Positions 25,764 to 39,942 of a stretch of DNA of 64,000 nt are shown one piece after another. The first letter of the stretch is position 1, and every line of letters begins with the position of its first letter. A program made the translations under genes and the position numbers. The stretch comes from Sycobia sp. Sy_11 (taxonomy: Eukaryota; Arthropoda; Insecta; Hymenoptera; Epichrysomallidae): contig JACCIC010000021.1 of NCBI GenBank assembly GCA_018907035.1, positions 925,001 to 989,000 on the forward strand, given 5' to 3'. The notes under the pieces are model-generated. The model was not told the origin of the DNA, made no database searches, and saw only the letters and a list, made by a program, of their open reading frames with translations.

Positions 25764-26319
25764 TATTGAAAAGGGCTGGACATAAATTATTTTCTGCCAC
25801 TCTTAATAAAAGTTGTTTGACGCCTGCTTTATTTTATTGTGGGAATTAATCTGTAATTTATCATACTTTGCTACTTTTTGATCATGAAATGTCATTCGGT
25901 GTAGTATGCGTTATTGTAGTTTCATTATTAGAAATGAATAACTAAATAAGTAAATAAATAATATCGATCAAATATGTGCTTAATTTGACTATCAATAATG
26001 AACACGTTACCATGCTCTGCTTCTTAAGCGCATTATTAATTATTTTATCCATTAAAAAATATTATTTAAACGTGGTTCAGATATTTCATTAGATAATTGC
26101 GATAATGTACTTTTATCTTTGTCATTGTACAACGACATGCATACGAATGATATACGTGAAATGAATTTTCGTGAAATCTTCCAATCTCATTAAACTTAAC
26201 ATTGTTTAGTAACCGCGTGATCGTGAGATTATCTTTGAATTGGAATGCATTTAATATAATTTCCTAGAAACAGCAGTCTTGAGACATATACATATATAGC
26301 AAAGTGCCGAAAAGTTGGG

Positions 26320-26847
<528 letters not shown>

Positions 26848-26849
26848 GA

Positions 26850-28330
26850 CAGCAGTGTGTACCAAATCGGTATAATAATTCCAAGTTTCGTTCTTATACT
26901 GGAAAAACAAATGGCGAGATTTTAATATTTAACGACCGGAGGGGGATATATATGGAAATAAACGTCGAAGTGGAAGCGAGGAGCGGTCGGTCGATAGTAA
27001 AAGCTATTCTCAAATTTGAATTTAAGCACTGGTACTTGAATGTTCGAAGCGTAGAAAACAAATCGTGATATATTTCCGAGCGAGCTCGCAGGGGTATAAA
27101 TTTGCATGGAAACCGTATAAAAGTGGCAGTTTTTCAAAGTTATGAAAATACAAAATACTTTTTATATTACCGCTAACGGGAGCGAGGGGGGGGGGCGATG
27201 TTGTATAAATGAAGATACGTGGTAAAACATTGGATTCGACTTAATGTGGATTTATTTTTTGAATTTCAATTGTTTGAAAGTAGATTTAACAAAAGTGCTG
27301 ACAATATATCTTATTTCTTCATCTAGCTTATGAAGAAATTTCGTCGTTCGTGTTTTCTAATCATTTACATTTTAAATTTTTTCTATTGATGTCTGAGTTT
27401 TTCTAAATCATTTGTTGAGGTTTCGTTATAAGTTTCCGTGTGTATTCGTAGATTTGTTTCTTTCACACTGAAAGACATTGATTTATTTCAAATAAATATT
27501 TAGCCAAATTTCTATATTGAGCAAATATTATTTAATGTATTTCATATTAGTATTTATCAAAACGTGATATAATAAATTTATCATTAAAAGTTGTTTGTTT
27601 CGAAATATATTCATAGTTACATTATCAGTAACTTATATTGACCAAATTACAAAATGTTATGTTACAATAAACGTACATCGACAAAATTATGAAATATTCT
27701 GTTCATTGCATTTTATGCTTTATTGTAAAAGAAGTTACAATCCGTATCCATAAAATCAATACGTACATAAATAAAACCAAATGAATGCTTAGTCCATCCA
27801 GTCAATAATTAATTAATTCGAAAATATGTTTCATTAAGAAAACTTGGGTAAATATTTAGACGGATTTCATGTTGAGGTAAGAGTATTTCGTGGCACAATT
27901 ATTAAAACTTTCTATTGCAGAGAATTTTAAGGAAAGAAAACATTAAGAAGATTATGTCTGAATATGTAATAAAGATTTGACATTCATTATCGAACGAACA
28001 ACAGCAAACTTATGCGACTATTTAAAAATGCATAAATACCGAAGCTGGCCGTGTTAAAAAAAAAGGAAATACCAGCGACAGACACGGCATATTTAAAGGA
28101 GAAATTTTTTCCCGCCTTTCAAATCTAAAAAAAGTTGTTCATTGAATTATCAATGATTAATTCTTCAGAGATAAGTGCAATTAGAAATAATTGTTAGTTA
28201 AAGTCATTCCATTATTGAACATTAAATGTCCTTCATCCCTAGTTAACTTATCAAATTACGCTAAAAATTTCTTTAACGACCATGATTGACACGAATGACT
28301 TTACGTCGCACGTGAGATTGAGGCGAAGAG
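26850..28330. other. AT-rich non-coding DNA
   Basis: A 10-G run occurs at about 27187-27196. Otherwise AT-rich and stop-dense, with nothing recognisable. Confidence 0.55.
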
Positions 28331-28334
28331 AGAT

Positions 28335-28338
<4 letters not shown>

Positions 28339-28384
<46 letters not shown>
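28339..28384. repeat. (GA)n microsatellite
   Basis: About 46 bp of pure GA. Confidence 0.97.
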
Positions 28385-28387
<3 letters not shown>

Positions 28388-28920
28388 CCAATATTTACCG
28401 ACAATGTAACGAGCTGCAAAATGCATAAAGCCGACTCGTTCCGCCGGAAAATCATTACGTCCGCGTTGGAAGACTTTAAGAGTTAACCGAAGAACCTCGC
28501 GATCCATCGGAATGGCCGACGAGATTGAGCGCGAAGTGCTGTATAATCGGAGGAAAGGGAGAGAAAAAAATTCAACGGGGATATTTGCCCGCCCGAGGTG
28601 AGACGAGCCGAAGGCGGCGCCAAGGAATGGATGATACGTCTTAAGACCGCGGGGCAGGGTGAGAGGGGGGGGGGAGAAAAGCCGGTCGGATCGAACTTCC
28701 CGGGGTAAAGTTTTCCCGCCCCCGTCCCCCGTCGCCCCGGAGCGTTGTCGCTGTCTCTCGCCGTTGTCTTTGAAATTATATAAAAATGCGAATGAAAAGA
28801 TAACTCGCTCCTGTTGCTACAGCGAATGAATTTACTTAGCGTTTAACTCCGCGGCTTCTAACTCGGCTTGCCTAAGTGTTTTATCATTAAAAGTTCTCAA
28901 GGAATTTTAGCCGAATTATT
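28385..28920. other. GC/CpG-rich patch
   Basis: CpG-rich, with a poly-G run at about 28666-28675 and a C-rich tract at 28715-28738 (G-quadruplex type on the minus strand). No gene recognised. Confidence 0.5.
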
Positions 28921-30250
28921 GTTAAAGGTATTTTTTTTTTTTTGTCCAGCGAAAGAACAAGAATGGAATAAAGTGGCGAACTAGTGCTGGAAACCACTAT
29001 TGATGAAACTGGTTAGCAAAATTACTGGCGGATTACGGTGCGTTGAATCCCAATCTGGTCTCGGGATTGCTCAAGCAAGAGCAGAATCTTCGAGCGAGAT
29101 TTTCGAGAAATTCGAATTTCGTTCTCGTGAAATGTTTAAAAAATCTTTTTTTGAATACATTCAGTCATCTCAAATTGTACAATTATTTTCTTTCGAAAGC
29201 TAATAAAAGTATTTTAAGTCTGCGCTCTTTTAAGTCTCCTTTAAGTTTCCCGTTCTTTTAAGTTTCTTACGATGTCTTTTTTTTGCCATCCACGTATGTT
29301 TATACTTAATTTTGCGTTTCATTTATTTACTCCCGACGCGGTGGCTTGACGGTTCATTTCCAGCAGTTAAGTCCGAGTTAGTTATTCAACGCTTTCTCTA
29401 TATTACAACTGGCTGGGATTTAATATATTTTACACCACTTTAACCTCAAAAGCGCAACTTCAACGTGGTTCTATTGCTATTGTAGTATAAAATACAGATA
29501 TAGATACTAATGTGAATGTTAAATGTACTATAAAATTCTGTAAATAGAGAATGGTAAGAATTAATCGTCTTTAAAACTGCTCAATGATGTCTATAATCTA
29601 TTTACATCGATTAAATACTTTTTAGATATTTTTTACTTAGTCTGACGATGTTATACTACTTAAAATGAAACTATATGCAAATTTGATGTGGCTCTTCAGA
29701 TAATTTCACCCAACTATAATCTGAATTTATTGTCTGCGATATTGATTCTATCATTTTAATTTTTTAACTCTGAGAGTGCATGTATGATCGGCGATCACTG
29801 GAATATTTGCAATGATATTTCAAAAAGGAAGACTTGCTAAGTACTATAACAAATATTGCTTCAAAATTTTATATAATTTCCAATATTACCAAAACACTTT
29901 TATACACTTTAAGCTGCCGATACTTCGAAATCACGACGCAATAGATCAATTGTGACTCAAGATTTCAGTTCACCTCATCAAAATCCCTCAGAAACACGTA
30001 TACACGCCCATAACTAATGTCATTGAGAATCGATGAAATTTCGTCAGTCCTTCTAATGTGTGTCATCTTATTCGTGCATACGGCGCTTGGCCGTATCGAT
30101 CTCGGATCTGGAATCTATTTGGCGCAACTTTATTCTCCCGATAGCGAATAAGTTTTTTGTTCAGGAATAAGGACGATGAAGCAGAAATCGGACACGAAGC
30201 AGGCCGCTCTCTTCTTGAACGGGGAAAAAGAAATACGGACTATTGAGCGC
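28920..30250. other. AT-rich non-coding DNA
   Basis: Two overlapping short frames at 29000-29260 have no recognisable family. Nothing else supported. Confidence 0.5.
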
Positions 30251-30257
30251 CCTCCGT

Positions 30258-30269
30258 GTATATATATAC

Positions 30270-30316
<47 letters not shown>
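30258..30316. repeat. (TA)n microsatellite with one CG interruption
   Basis: TA at 30258-30268, ACG joint, then TA from 30271 to 30316. Confidence 0.97.
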
Positions 30317-30320
<4 letters not shown>

Positions 30321-30659
30321 AAGCGCCGTGAATGCAATCGCGTGCCGCAAAAAACTTTCAGCTTCCGCGACGAGATTCCCAGACTCAATTTTCCCAACGT
30401 CCACTTAGCCACACGTTCGGCGCCCTATCTCCAATCAACTTTTTTCCGACTGAAGTACAAATCTCCGCCCACCCAACCTCCCACGACTATGCTCGTCAAT
30501 TTTGCATCTTTATTATCGAAAAACGCATTTTCAGGTACACATGCATACATTGAGATACGTACACATTTGTAGTAATGCAAAACCACGCTAAGTACGGGAG
30601 GATTACCGGCTAAAATCCAAATTCATCCGATGTCGCGGCGACCGATGCATTTTTCGATG

Positions 30660-30660
<1 letters not shown>

Positions 30661-30721
<61 letters not shown>

Positions 30722-30742
30722 GCATGTATGTATGTATACATC
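30661..30742. repeat. (TA)n microsatellite with TGTA tail
   Basis: TA at 30661-30710, a G, more TA to 30720, then TGCATGTATGTATGTATA-type words. Confidence 0.96.
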
Positions 30743-30744
30743 AG

Positions 30745-31180
30745 TCTCCGCGGCTCGGCGATTCGCCAGCTAGTCGTATATACGCGGACCGCCGTCGTAA
30801 ATATGACGCGTACCTCCGCGGGTTCCAGCCGCCGTCGCCGCCGCGAAAGTGCTCGTGTCCGGGGCAGTCAGTATTAGATGCAATATTGCGCTGGGCCAGG
30901 TGCAGCAGCGCAACTGTATGCCGGCCGCGGAGCGAGTTTCCGCGGCGCGACGCCCGAAATTTCGCAACCCCGAGTTATCGCCGGCGCGGCCTCGTAAATA
31001 GGCCATAGGCCGCGTGTACGCGCGTGCATGCGAGGGTGGGAGCGAGGCGGGGGGGGTGGTAAGGGGTGCGCAGCTCTAATGAAAAGTCCCGTCGCGGACC
31101 TCCCGTCGCCCGCCGTCGCGTCGCTTTCGCGAACTTTTCCAATGTCCCCATGTATAACGCTGAGGCGTATATTTGTAATC
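30745..31180. other. GC/CpG-rich patch
   Basis: Very CpG-rich (30770-31135). Contains a G-rich run with four G-tracts at 31034-31066. Opposed open frames of 78-102 codons overlap one another, and none has a recognisable domain. Confidence 0.5.
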
Positions 31181-31188
31181 ATTTTTTT

Positions 31189-31277
31189 CTCTCTCTCTCT
31201 CTCTCTGTCTTTTCTTGTTTTTCTTGTTTTTCTTCTTCTTCCTCTTCTTCTTCTTCTTCTTATTCTTCTTCTTTTTT
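31189..31277. repeat. CT / TTC pyrimidine tract
   Basis: (CT)n at 31189-31206, followed by TTCTTG and TTCTTC-type repeats to about 31277. Almost purine-free on the plus strand. Confidence 0.92.
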
Positions 31278-31454
31278 TTAAATAATCACTCGAAACTACA
31301 GGGGCGTGCGATTATACGTGCTAAGATTGCACGAGCGTCGAGATTATTAAATTGCCAAGGTGGTGTTTGTACACGCCAATTACATTTGGTTCTTAGAAAT
31401 TTGCAATCGAGATTGCATCTTATACTTCTCATCAGGACCTGATTTATCGCTGTA

Positions 31455-31456
<2 letters not shown>

Positions 31457-31516
<60 letters not shown>
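31457..31516. repeat. (TA)n microsatellite
   Basis: About 60 bp of uninterrupted TA, the longest pure TA array here. Confidence 0.98.
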
Positions 31517-31519
<3 letters not shown>

Positions 31520-32935
31520 TTAGCATAGTTTTCTCGCTTATATTTTTCAAAAGTTATTATACGTTTTAAGTGATGTAAAGTTTACGTCGGTAAAAAATAT
31601 TTAGTGCTACGTCAATTTTCAAGGTTAACAATGACAGCGCAACATCTTGAAAATCATCATATAATAGATTGCAACGGGATTTGAATTTTCGTTTCTTTAA
31701 GAAATCTTATGATAGCAATGAATTTCCTAAAATTGCGATGAGCATTTGGGATGAGCATTTTAGTAATGTATTTTCTCTTTAATTTCTTTTTATCTATTTA
31801 AAAATCAGCGAAAATTAATTCAAGATAAATTTGAAATACATAAAGCGGATATAATCTCGAACTGATTAATTGAATTCATATAGATTCCTGAGAAGCCAGT
31901 CGTAGTTTAATCAATATATTTACAATTTCTCCAAGTCCCTATAATATTCTATTCCTGGCGTTCAATAACTGTTACGCCTGATCGTAAAATATTAACGTTC
32001 TATGCATTAGTTGCGGTTTTCATATGTTTGCTAATATATACATACAAATAATAGCCGATAAATATTCTAATAACATCATAGATACCTTGCGAGTTATACA
32101 TTTAATATGCACTTCTTTTATTACCAAATGAAATGTGTATATAAAAGCTTATTACAATAATTTATCTTGAAAGCGGTAAAAGTCATACGCTTGATATATC
32201 CCGGTGTAATAAATAGCATTTTCATAATATTTTTCATGAAAAATTCAGTTGTCAAACTTCTCTGAGTATTTAAAAACATATACCGTGCTGAGATATTTTG
32301 GAATAACGCTGATGCGCATTACTTGAACTTGTCCGTTATTTCGTCTGTGTAACTTCTGTTAAATCACGACTAAAGGAGAAATTAATGGAAAATTCTCTAC
32401 ATCTTGGATATAGATGAAACGCTTGATTAGTCTTACAAAAATGAAGTGTTTATTTGTTTTTTTTTTTGCCTCTGTCTTTTATCAATATTTTCTAGTCAAG
32501 GTGGTCCTTGCGTGACTACCGCTAATCGATCGAGGACACACAATAATAACCTACAAAGGGATTTATTATTTTTTACTTCCAAAGTAAAATTACGAAATTC
32601 TACGAAATACAATAATATCCGTATATTTTATACGTAAAACTTGCATTTCATTTACTTTTCCGTAGTGAGCTTAAAGTGGGCACCGCTATTATAAGTTTCG
32701 CAATTCTGCGAATATAATTCCACTATTACTAAATATTATATTTTCACGACTACTAATATTAGAATAATATTCAATAAATTTAATATTATATCAATCATTA
32801 TATAGGTAGTGTAGCGTAATACTTAAGAATACGCTTGTGCATTAGCAGATATATATTACGAATTGATGAATTCTGCATTGAATATATTTTTATTCGAACC
32901 GATGGGAGATCTATCTTGCTTCGTACTGTTAAGTC

Positions 32936-32975
<40 letters not shown>

Positions 32976-34340
32976 CGAGGGATAGAGACAAAATTTTTAC
33001 TTTTATTACAGGGCACTTTTTTCATCTTTACGCGCAGTGTTAAAATATGGCAATTTTCATAATATCCGTGATAAAACGAATGGGACGGCATTGCTCACGT
33101 ACACTTCTTACGCGCGAAGCAATATATCCAGTATATATATATATTTTTACCGACCTTCGTGGCATTAACATGGATCGAAGAGATGCCCATGAGATCCTTC
33201 ATAACAACGCGTAGGAATCTGATATCGCTTCGAATTAAGCGATATAAGGATAACGACGAATGAAATCTGGACAAGTAGGTCACGCATGCGTTTCATTCGT
33301 CTGGTCGTGTCATCATCCTACATTGGTCCATCCGCGCATACGTGTGCTTTATTTTAGATTAAATAAATATATGAATTTATGACGAAAAACGAAAAACAGA
33401 ATTGCGCCAGATAGGAAATGCCATCGTATATAATCAGAGCAATGTGAAATTCGATTGTCAACTTTATATACCAAACTTATATATAGAAAAATTCTACATT
33501 ATAATTTAATATCTTAAAAAGTCAACCGTAAATTCCATGTATGATAAATAGATTACATTTGTCAGCACCTTTTAGAAATATTAAGAAATCAAATCTGGTC
33601 AAAGTAATGGTCGGATAACGGTTCTTGCAATATCAATTCTTATCCGAATTTCAAAGATTTATTTATAAGAAATATTGATCAATGTATCGACTATTAGTTA
33701 TTATCAGTAATGGATCGTGTTAAGAGTAAATGAAAATTAGCACCAACGAATTACAATAGATTATTGCCGTCTTTTGTTCAATGATAAAATATATTAGATT
33801 TTTAAATTTATCATTTGACACTCGTAAGGAGCTCGGCATTGATGATTGGTCCGATTGTGATTTAGTGCTATTGAAATTTTTCGAACGAAAATAGACAAAA
33901 AAAAGCATTTATTTCAATTTAATTTTAAAATATATAAAGATTATTTACATTCGTTTTTCTTGGCATATATCAGTTTCAGTTACGATTAATAATGCTTCCA
34001 CTTACAGGCTTATTTTGCTGCTTAATTCACATTATATGCATAATCTACGCTGCGCGTGCACGCAATTACTTCTTTTCTCCCTACCGTAATTCACGAGTAA
34101 ACGAGCTGGCACGGGGAGCGGGCGAGAACTTTTTTTTTTGTATTTGCTGAAAATATTTATTTCCTCTCCGGCTACGTATTCGATGGTGTAAGAACTACTT
34201 AGGATCATTAAGCATTCATGCGCCAAAGGCCGTAGGAGCTCCCGGCTAAATAATATATGATTTCCTGAAAATAAAAGCTTGCGGGGCTAACAACGTGTTT
34301 AGACTAAATGCGCTTTTCATGACTTTCCCGGAAACAAATG
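31520..34340. other. AT-rich non-coding DNA
   Basis: Nearly 3 kb with only a (GA)n array (32942-32971) and short TA runs (about 33134-33146). Stop-dense with nothing recognisable. Confidence 0.55.
32942..32971. repeat. (GA)n microsatellite
   Basis: About 30 bp of pure GA. Confidence 0.97.
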
Positions 34341-34352
34341 CCGAAGTTACAG

Positions 34353-34376
34353 ACACACACACACACACACACACAC
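34353..34376. repeat. (CA)n microsatellite
   Basis: 24 bp of pure CA, then GCATACACACACGCG. Confidence 0.95.
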
Positions 34377-34379
34377 GCA

Positions 34380-36540
34380 TACACACACGCGCTGCTGAAT
34401 TATGGAGGACATGGCGTTGTGCCGCGCTTTGGCAGAACTGCTGTTGCGCGGCGCATTCGTAGCGAGTATAAAAAAAAAATAGAAAAAAAGAACAGAAAAA
34501 AATTAGTTATACTTCTACGATGCCGTAAAGAACGTAGCTAACTACGTTTATTTATTAGTATTAATTTTTTTTTTTAAGAGTTCGAAAAATGAGGGTGTCA
34601 GAATGGACTTGGTGAACGCGTGAAAAATTTCGCAATGTTGGCTACATCGCAAGGTCTTCAACATCACGATTATTTCGTCGTGAAATTATTTCATTTGAAT
34701 CATCAAGGGATGGTAAGCAATTTTTTTTTTTGAAATTTATTTCTAACGCGGATAGTTTTAGCTCAAAAATAAACTAACCGTCCGTTATTTTATGAAGATC
34801 TAGAATTCTAGAATACGGTTTATATATACGTTCAATGAAACTCTGCTTAACGAATGAGTCGAATCCCGTCTAATAATCCGATTTGCCCGAGGCTCCGCCG
34901 CGCGACAGTCAATGCGGATGATGTGAATTCGTACGAAAGTATCAGATGGAAGAAAACGTCGAAACCGAGCGTTAGCTCTTTAAATAGCCGACCGCGCTCC
35001 GCGAGTAATGGCGCGCAGCATATACGATCGGTTCAATACTTTATGGAAATGTCAATTTCGAAAATACCGCGACTCCGTGACTTCAAGAGGAGAATGAACG
35101 ATGACGAGCAATTATTTTCAGAAAGCCTTACGGTTGCGCATCGCTAGTTGGAAAAATAGCGGCGTGACTGTGTGGCGCGATAATGTGCGGATTTTTTTGC
35201 TTACTTTGCACGCGGTAATTCCTTAAGAAATTGAATCGCGCGCCGAATTTACGAGCGTACTAGTAGAGCAGCTGGTTGACGACTTTAAGACTCGCGGGAC
35301 GGAAATGATCTTCGACGCGCCTTTAATAGGATCGTCGGACTGTCTATATTCTGAAAAGAAAGTCACGACCTCGTAATGCCCGGATACAATTCATTTTTAA
35401 TCTCAATAAAAAGGACATCGCAAGTATATGGAACAAAATTTATTTGTTCCTCAAAACAGATTATGAAGAAACGCTATGGTTACCTAAAGGATTTTTAAAT
35501 GAAGCAGTCTTGGAGTAAGCCAAAAGCAATAGAATAGTTTATGTTACGGTCTTTTGGCTAATTGTTTTGTTGTTTTTTTTTTCTTTCAAGCAGCGCATTT
35601 GCCACTGCTGGCTATTTAATTAAATTCAAGTAACTCCGATAAAATGTGGCCTCTCTCGACTCTCGCCCGTTTCGAATAAACGTAGCAAAAGTCATCGTTT
35701 TGATTTACAGCCGTATGTCATACACGTGATAAATACCTGGTCACCTCTACGTGAGAAGAATTTTCGTCTAAGAGTTACGGGCGGGAGGGGTGAGTGGCGG
35801 CATGAGAAATAATGCTGTATTAGGAAAAACACTTTAAAAGACTGCTCGCTATTTATCAAATTTTCAGAGATTACTTTTCAAATCGTGCAGCTTCGCGCAA
35901 AGGTGTCAAAGAAACACACAACAAAAAAACAATTACGCCACTCTAATCTCAGAATCGCGATTTTTAAAATAATTTCATGACAGAAAATGCAGTCCCACAT
36001 GAGTGCGTAAATCGGGAAAGATAAATAATCGAACATCAAGAAGATAAATAATAAGCTTCGATATCGTTATTTATAAATATATATCAGTGAATATTAGTAC
36101 AAATAAGAAAATTATTGAGAATCTATAAAATAACGTAAACTTTGTCGGAAACACTAACATATAATACAAAAAGCGCATAAGTACAGCAGAAATAAAAGCA
36201 GATACAAATAAACGTGATGCGAAAAGTTGTATTAGAATTTTCAGAAGTACCTCGAGGATCAATATGGTATTCTTATAAAAAGAATGCAAAAGAAACTATT
36301 AAAATTTCAAGAGAACATAGCCATTGTATATATCAAATAGATTTGAGCCACTCAATAGATACACGTATCTAACATCAATTGGTACTGCGTCTTTTTCCAT
36401 TATTGCCACCACTGTGGATAGAGCGAAAACAACTACGCGAGGGCAAAGTTTACGTCTCCCCCCCCTCTTCCCTTCCCCCAAGTGCGCTTAATCCCGGAAA
36501 TAGAATAAACATAAAAAGCTGGAGCTATTAATATTAAAAC
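34380..36540. other. Mixed non-coding DNA
   Basis: A 97-codon frame at 34854-35147 in a moderately GC-rich pocket matches no family I know. The rest is AT-rich. No RNA gene seen. Confidence 0.45.
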
Positions 36541-36574
36541 GAAAGCGAATTCTAGCGAAGCGTGTGCGTGAGAG

Positions 36575-36578
<4 letters not shown>

Positions 36579-36606
<28 letters not shown>
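36579..36606. repeat. (GA)n microsatellite
   Basis: 28 bp of pure GA, followed by a G-run. Confidence 0.96.
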
Positions 36607-36609
<3 letters not shown>

Positions 36610-36612
<3 letters not shown>

Positions 36613-37457
36613 AGAGCGAGACAGAGACTGCGGGTGACCGAATGTACAGGAAGCAGAGACGAAGGTTAGAGGCGCGCGGCTGCCGAGGCGGAAGAAAAAG
36701 AAAGCGGGTATAAGAGGACGCAATAAGCGCAATATCGACGCTTTTACGAACGCACTTAAAATCCCCTCGAAACTCGTGCCTAGCGCTCTCGAGTGGCTTT
36801 TACGAGCGCAGTCGTTTCGACTGGCCCCTTCCGCGTTTCTCTACTCGCCCCCCCCCCTCACCCACCCACCGCGCGCCCGATCCTCTCGCGTACCCCCACC
36901 CCACCCCTACGCCTCCACCTCCCTCGGCACGGAGTATAGCCTAGCCCTCCCCCCTCTCTCTCTCTCTCACGCGCACTCTTTCTCGTGCCCCCCCCTCGCT
37001 CTTTGCACTGAACCCGCGAGAGAGCCAACGGTAAAGCTCATACGTTTGCAATATAATTCCCGCGGACGTGCATCTATCTACTCCGTGGAAAGTATAAGTC
37101 ACGGGGCGGAGCGGGCCGCGGCGCGGCGGCCCGGCGCGCTCGCAGTTCCTTCGACGGATTTAGGACGTCAGCGCTTTTTAATCTCCGCCCGGAATCTATT
37201 CATTTTCGTGCGCCTGCTAACCCTCTCCTCTCCCCCCCCCTCTATCGCTCGCTCCCTCTCTCGCTTCTCCCTCTCTTTCTCCGTCTTTCCATCCGGCGCC
37301 GATCCACGAGCGTATATAGAGCGCGAAGGTACAAGTACAAGGAAAAATGCGAGAGAAGAAGGAAATCTCGCGGGGTAGAAGAATGGGGGAGCTGACCGGA
37401 GATTTTGCGTGCGGAGACCCAGGCGAGCGGGCGGTCCGCTGCCTCCCCTCCCTCTCT

Positions 37458-37498
<41 letters not shown>

Positions 37499-37740
37499 CA
37501 TCGGCCAATTTTCCACCCTTCCTACGGTCTGCACAATGGTCGGAGAGTTTCCCTTTTTACCCTGCGTCGGAGGGTGGTGGGTTGGGGCCGAGGAGTGAGA
37601 GAAGGAGGATTTCATTTTTGTTCCGGGGCCCGGACCTTTTGTGCGGCGCCGTTCCGCGCTTTGGACTTTTATCGCAGGAATCCGAGATATAGAGATGGAT
37701 CGTGTACACGCACATTTATACGTAATGCAGGATAGCGAGG
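36610..37740. other. GC/CpG-rich, pyrimidine-skewed patch
   Basis: CpG-rich. Pyrimidine-only tracts on the plus strand at about 36840-36980 and 37218-37300. C-runs at 36848-36867 and 36893-36907 give G-rich tracts on the minus strand. A 200-codon frame at 36776-37378 is Ser/Pro/Leu/Arg-rich low-complexity, lacks an ATG at its nominal start and has no domain, so it is not called as a gene. Confidence 0.5.
37462..37496. repeat. (CT)n microsatellite
   Basis: 35 bp of pure CT. Confidence 0.97.
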
Positions 37741-37757
37741 AATACGAGTTAATTAAT

Positions 37758-37759
<2 letters not shown>

Positions 37760-37801
<42 letters not shown>
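37760..37801. repeat. (TA)n microsatellite
   Basis: About 42 bp of uninterrupted TA. Confidence 0.97.
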
Positions 37802-37802
<1 letters not shown>

Positions 37803-39870
37803 GCGTTTCTAATTATAATTTTAGCGATGCTAATTAACTCCGCGATTTACCTTTAATTCGCGACAACTTCCTTCTTTAATCCACCTACCAGTATGGGCAA
37901 ATGCGTGCGCGCGCTTGTGTGCGAGTATGCGAGAGGGAAAGAGATAGAGCGAGAGTGTGTGTGTAGAATAGGCGTTAAATAAAGGAATAATTAATCGGGG
38001 AATTTGGACGATTCCTGAATCATGATAATAGACGTGAATTAAGCTGGGATTGGTATATAGCTTCGATACTTATTCTTAGGCACTTTTTAAATAATAATCG
38101 GATGGGGCGATGATCCCCTTTAGTCGATATAATAACACTGCTGAGAGTGAAATTAATGTCCGTATTTTGAATTTACGATACCTCTGTTTTCGATATTATA
38201 TACTATATTTACGTTCCGTTTCATTACTGATCACTTGCCATTAGCTTCACACATTTGTTTATTATCAAATTTTCTTCGAATTTGCGGACTCGAGGTCGAT
38301 CTTGCAACTTTCAAAATTACCCTCTTGTGTCATATCTTTTATCGTTTGAAATACCAAGACCTATACATTTAGCGTAAAATAATAATTAATTAAAGCTCGG
38401 CAAAATAAAACGATGCGATAAAAAGCGTCTCGATAATTTTTGCGAATCTCGTATCGAACTTTCAGGTATTCCTTGGCAGTAACGCCCGGACGTTTAATGG
38501 GGTTGGACCGGCGAGCCGATTGGATTAATACCACAATTAAAACTCGTTACGAGCGGTAAAGCGGCTTAATTTTATACCCGAGCTACCGCTTACGTCCTTC
38601 CTTTTTCTCTCCCCCACTTTTATTTTTCAGTATTTGCCGAATGGCATTCCGAGTTTCGTGGGCGCAAGAGATTGATTTAGAAGACAATATCTATCTTCCT
38701 AAAATATAATCCTGGAATAAGTCAGTTCTGGTCAGTAACGAGCGATCGTAAAACTTAAGCTCGTTCTCGTAAAACGTGGCGGGGGCGCGCGCGAGCGCGC
38801 CTCTCGAAAAAGCTTATCATATAGAGCGCTCCCAAAATAAATTTTATTTTGAAATAATTCATCGTTTAGCTCGTATATTTATGCAATTTGCTAAGCTGTC
38901 GTTGCGATTTATAATATAGGAGATTGCCGCGGCGTAAAATTAAAAATTTAATTAACATTTCCGACGATCGGAAAATTCTGACGTGAATTTAAAAGAAAAA
39001 AACAAGAAAAAACCAAAAAAAAAATGTAATTAAGCAGTAAGGTTATTAATTTATTATATTTTAATTAGCAGGCGAACGGCTGTTATTTCAATTTCTGAAA
39101 TAATTACGTTTTAATCGTATATTTTTCTCGATCAGTACAATGGAGATAATATGTCTGTCATTGAAGTCTTTTCAAGACATTCATTCTGTTCAGAATTTTT
39201 GAATATTTCCTTGAATATCTTGAGTCGCGCAGCACTCGAGCGAGCGTCAAAAGCAATTTTTAATTTAACCGAGCTCATCTCGCTCCCGCACGCGCGCTCG
39301 AATCTGCAAAAAACTTTATTATAATATATAAAATAATATAATTATAACATAATAAAATTCTTCGTTCGTTCGAATTTGAGTCCATCGCATCAGATTAATT
39401 GCACGACGTTGACGCGAAAGAAAAGCGAACCCGCGCCGAATGTTTCGGTCTCCATTATTCACAGTCAGTTATTTACCTATCTGGTCGAATTTTCGGCGAT
39501 TATAGAACTCTTTTCTTCTACTTCCATCTTAATTTTCACTCACACATCCGACATGGACGTCGATCCTTATCGATCGCAAAAAAAAAAAATAATAATGGCC
39601 AGATACTATAATAGAAAAAGCTTGCCCGTCTCGCTACCGAACACGATTTACAACCCGCGCGCGCGCGCGCATGCGCTTCCGGCGGCTCTGACGCTTGCTC
39701 CCTCTATATCGATAATTAAATATTAATAAGATGCGCCTCGATGAGTCATCATTCCGTAATTACGTTTATTTCGATATCACGAAAATTACCAGATTGACAG
39801 AATTCTCCTAATTGGCTCGATATCATTCGGTGGGGCGACCAGCCGCTCGGCTTTATATCACGCTCGGAGG
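37802..39870. other. AT-rich non-coding DNA with small CpG pockets
   Basis: Short GCGC-rich pockets at about 37902-37925, 38780-38805 and 39655-39675. Poly-A-interrupted stretch at 38993-39025. No gene recognised. Confidence 0.5.
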
Positions 39871-39875
39871 GTTCA

Positions 39876-39876
<1 letters not shown>

Positions 39877-39940
<64 letters not shown>

Positions 39941-39942
39941 CA
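39877..39942. repeat. (TA)n microsatellite with short TG tail
   Basis: TA at 39877-39927, then GTATGTGTGTGTG to about 39941. Confidence 0.96.

Larger units (their letters stand above)
24030..26310. other. AT-rich non-coding DNA
   Basis: Contains a (TTA)n run at about 24120-24150, A-rich runs at 25000-25050, a CA/GA compound array at 25310-25399 and a (TA)n array at 25710-25761. A GC-richer pocket lies at 24740-25200. No gene recognised. Confidence 0.5.

Noticed and set aside
34856..34872. B-box-like GTCGAATCCCG
   Set aside because: Consensus is incomplete and no cloverleaf can be drawn around it.
36776..37378. 200-codon plus-strand open frame
   Set aside because: No ATG at its nominal start, Ser/Pro/Leu/Arg-rich low-complexity in stop-poor GC-rich DNA, no recognisable domain.
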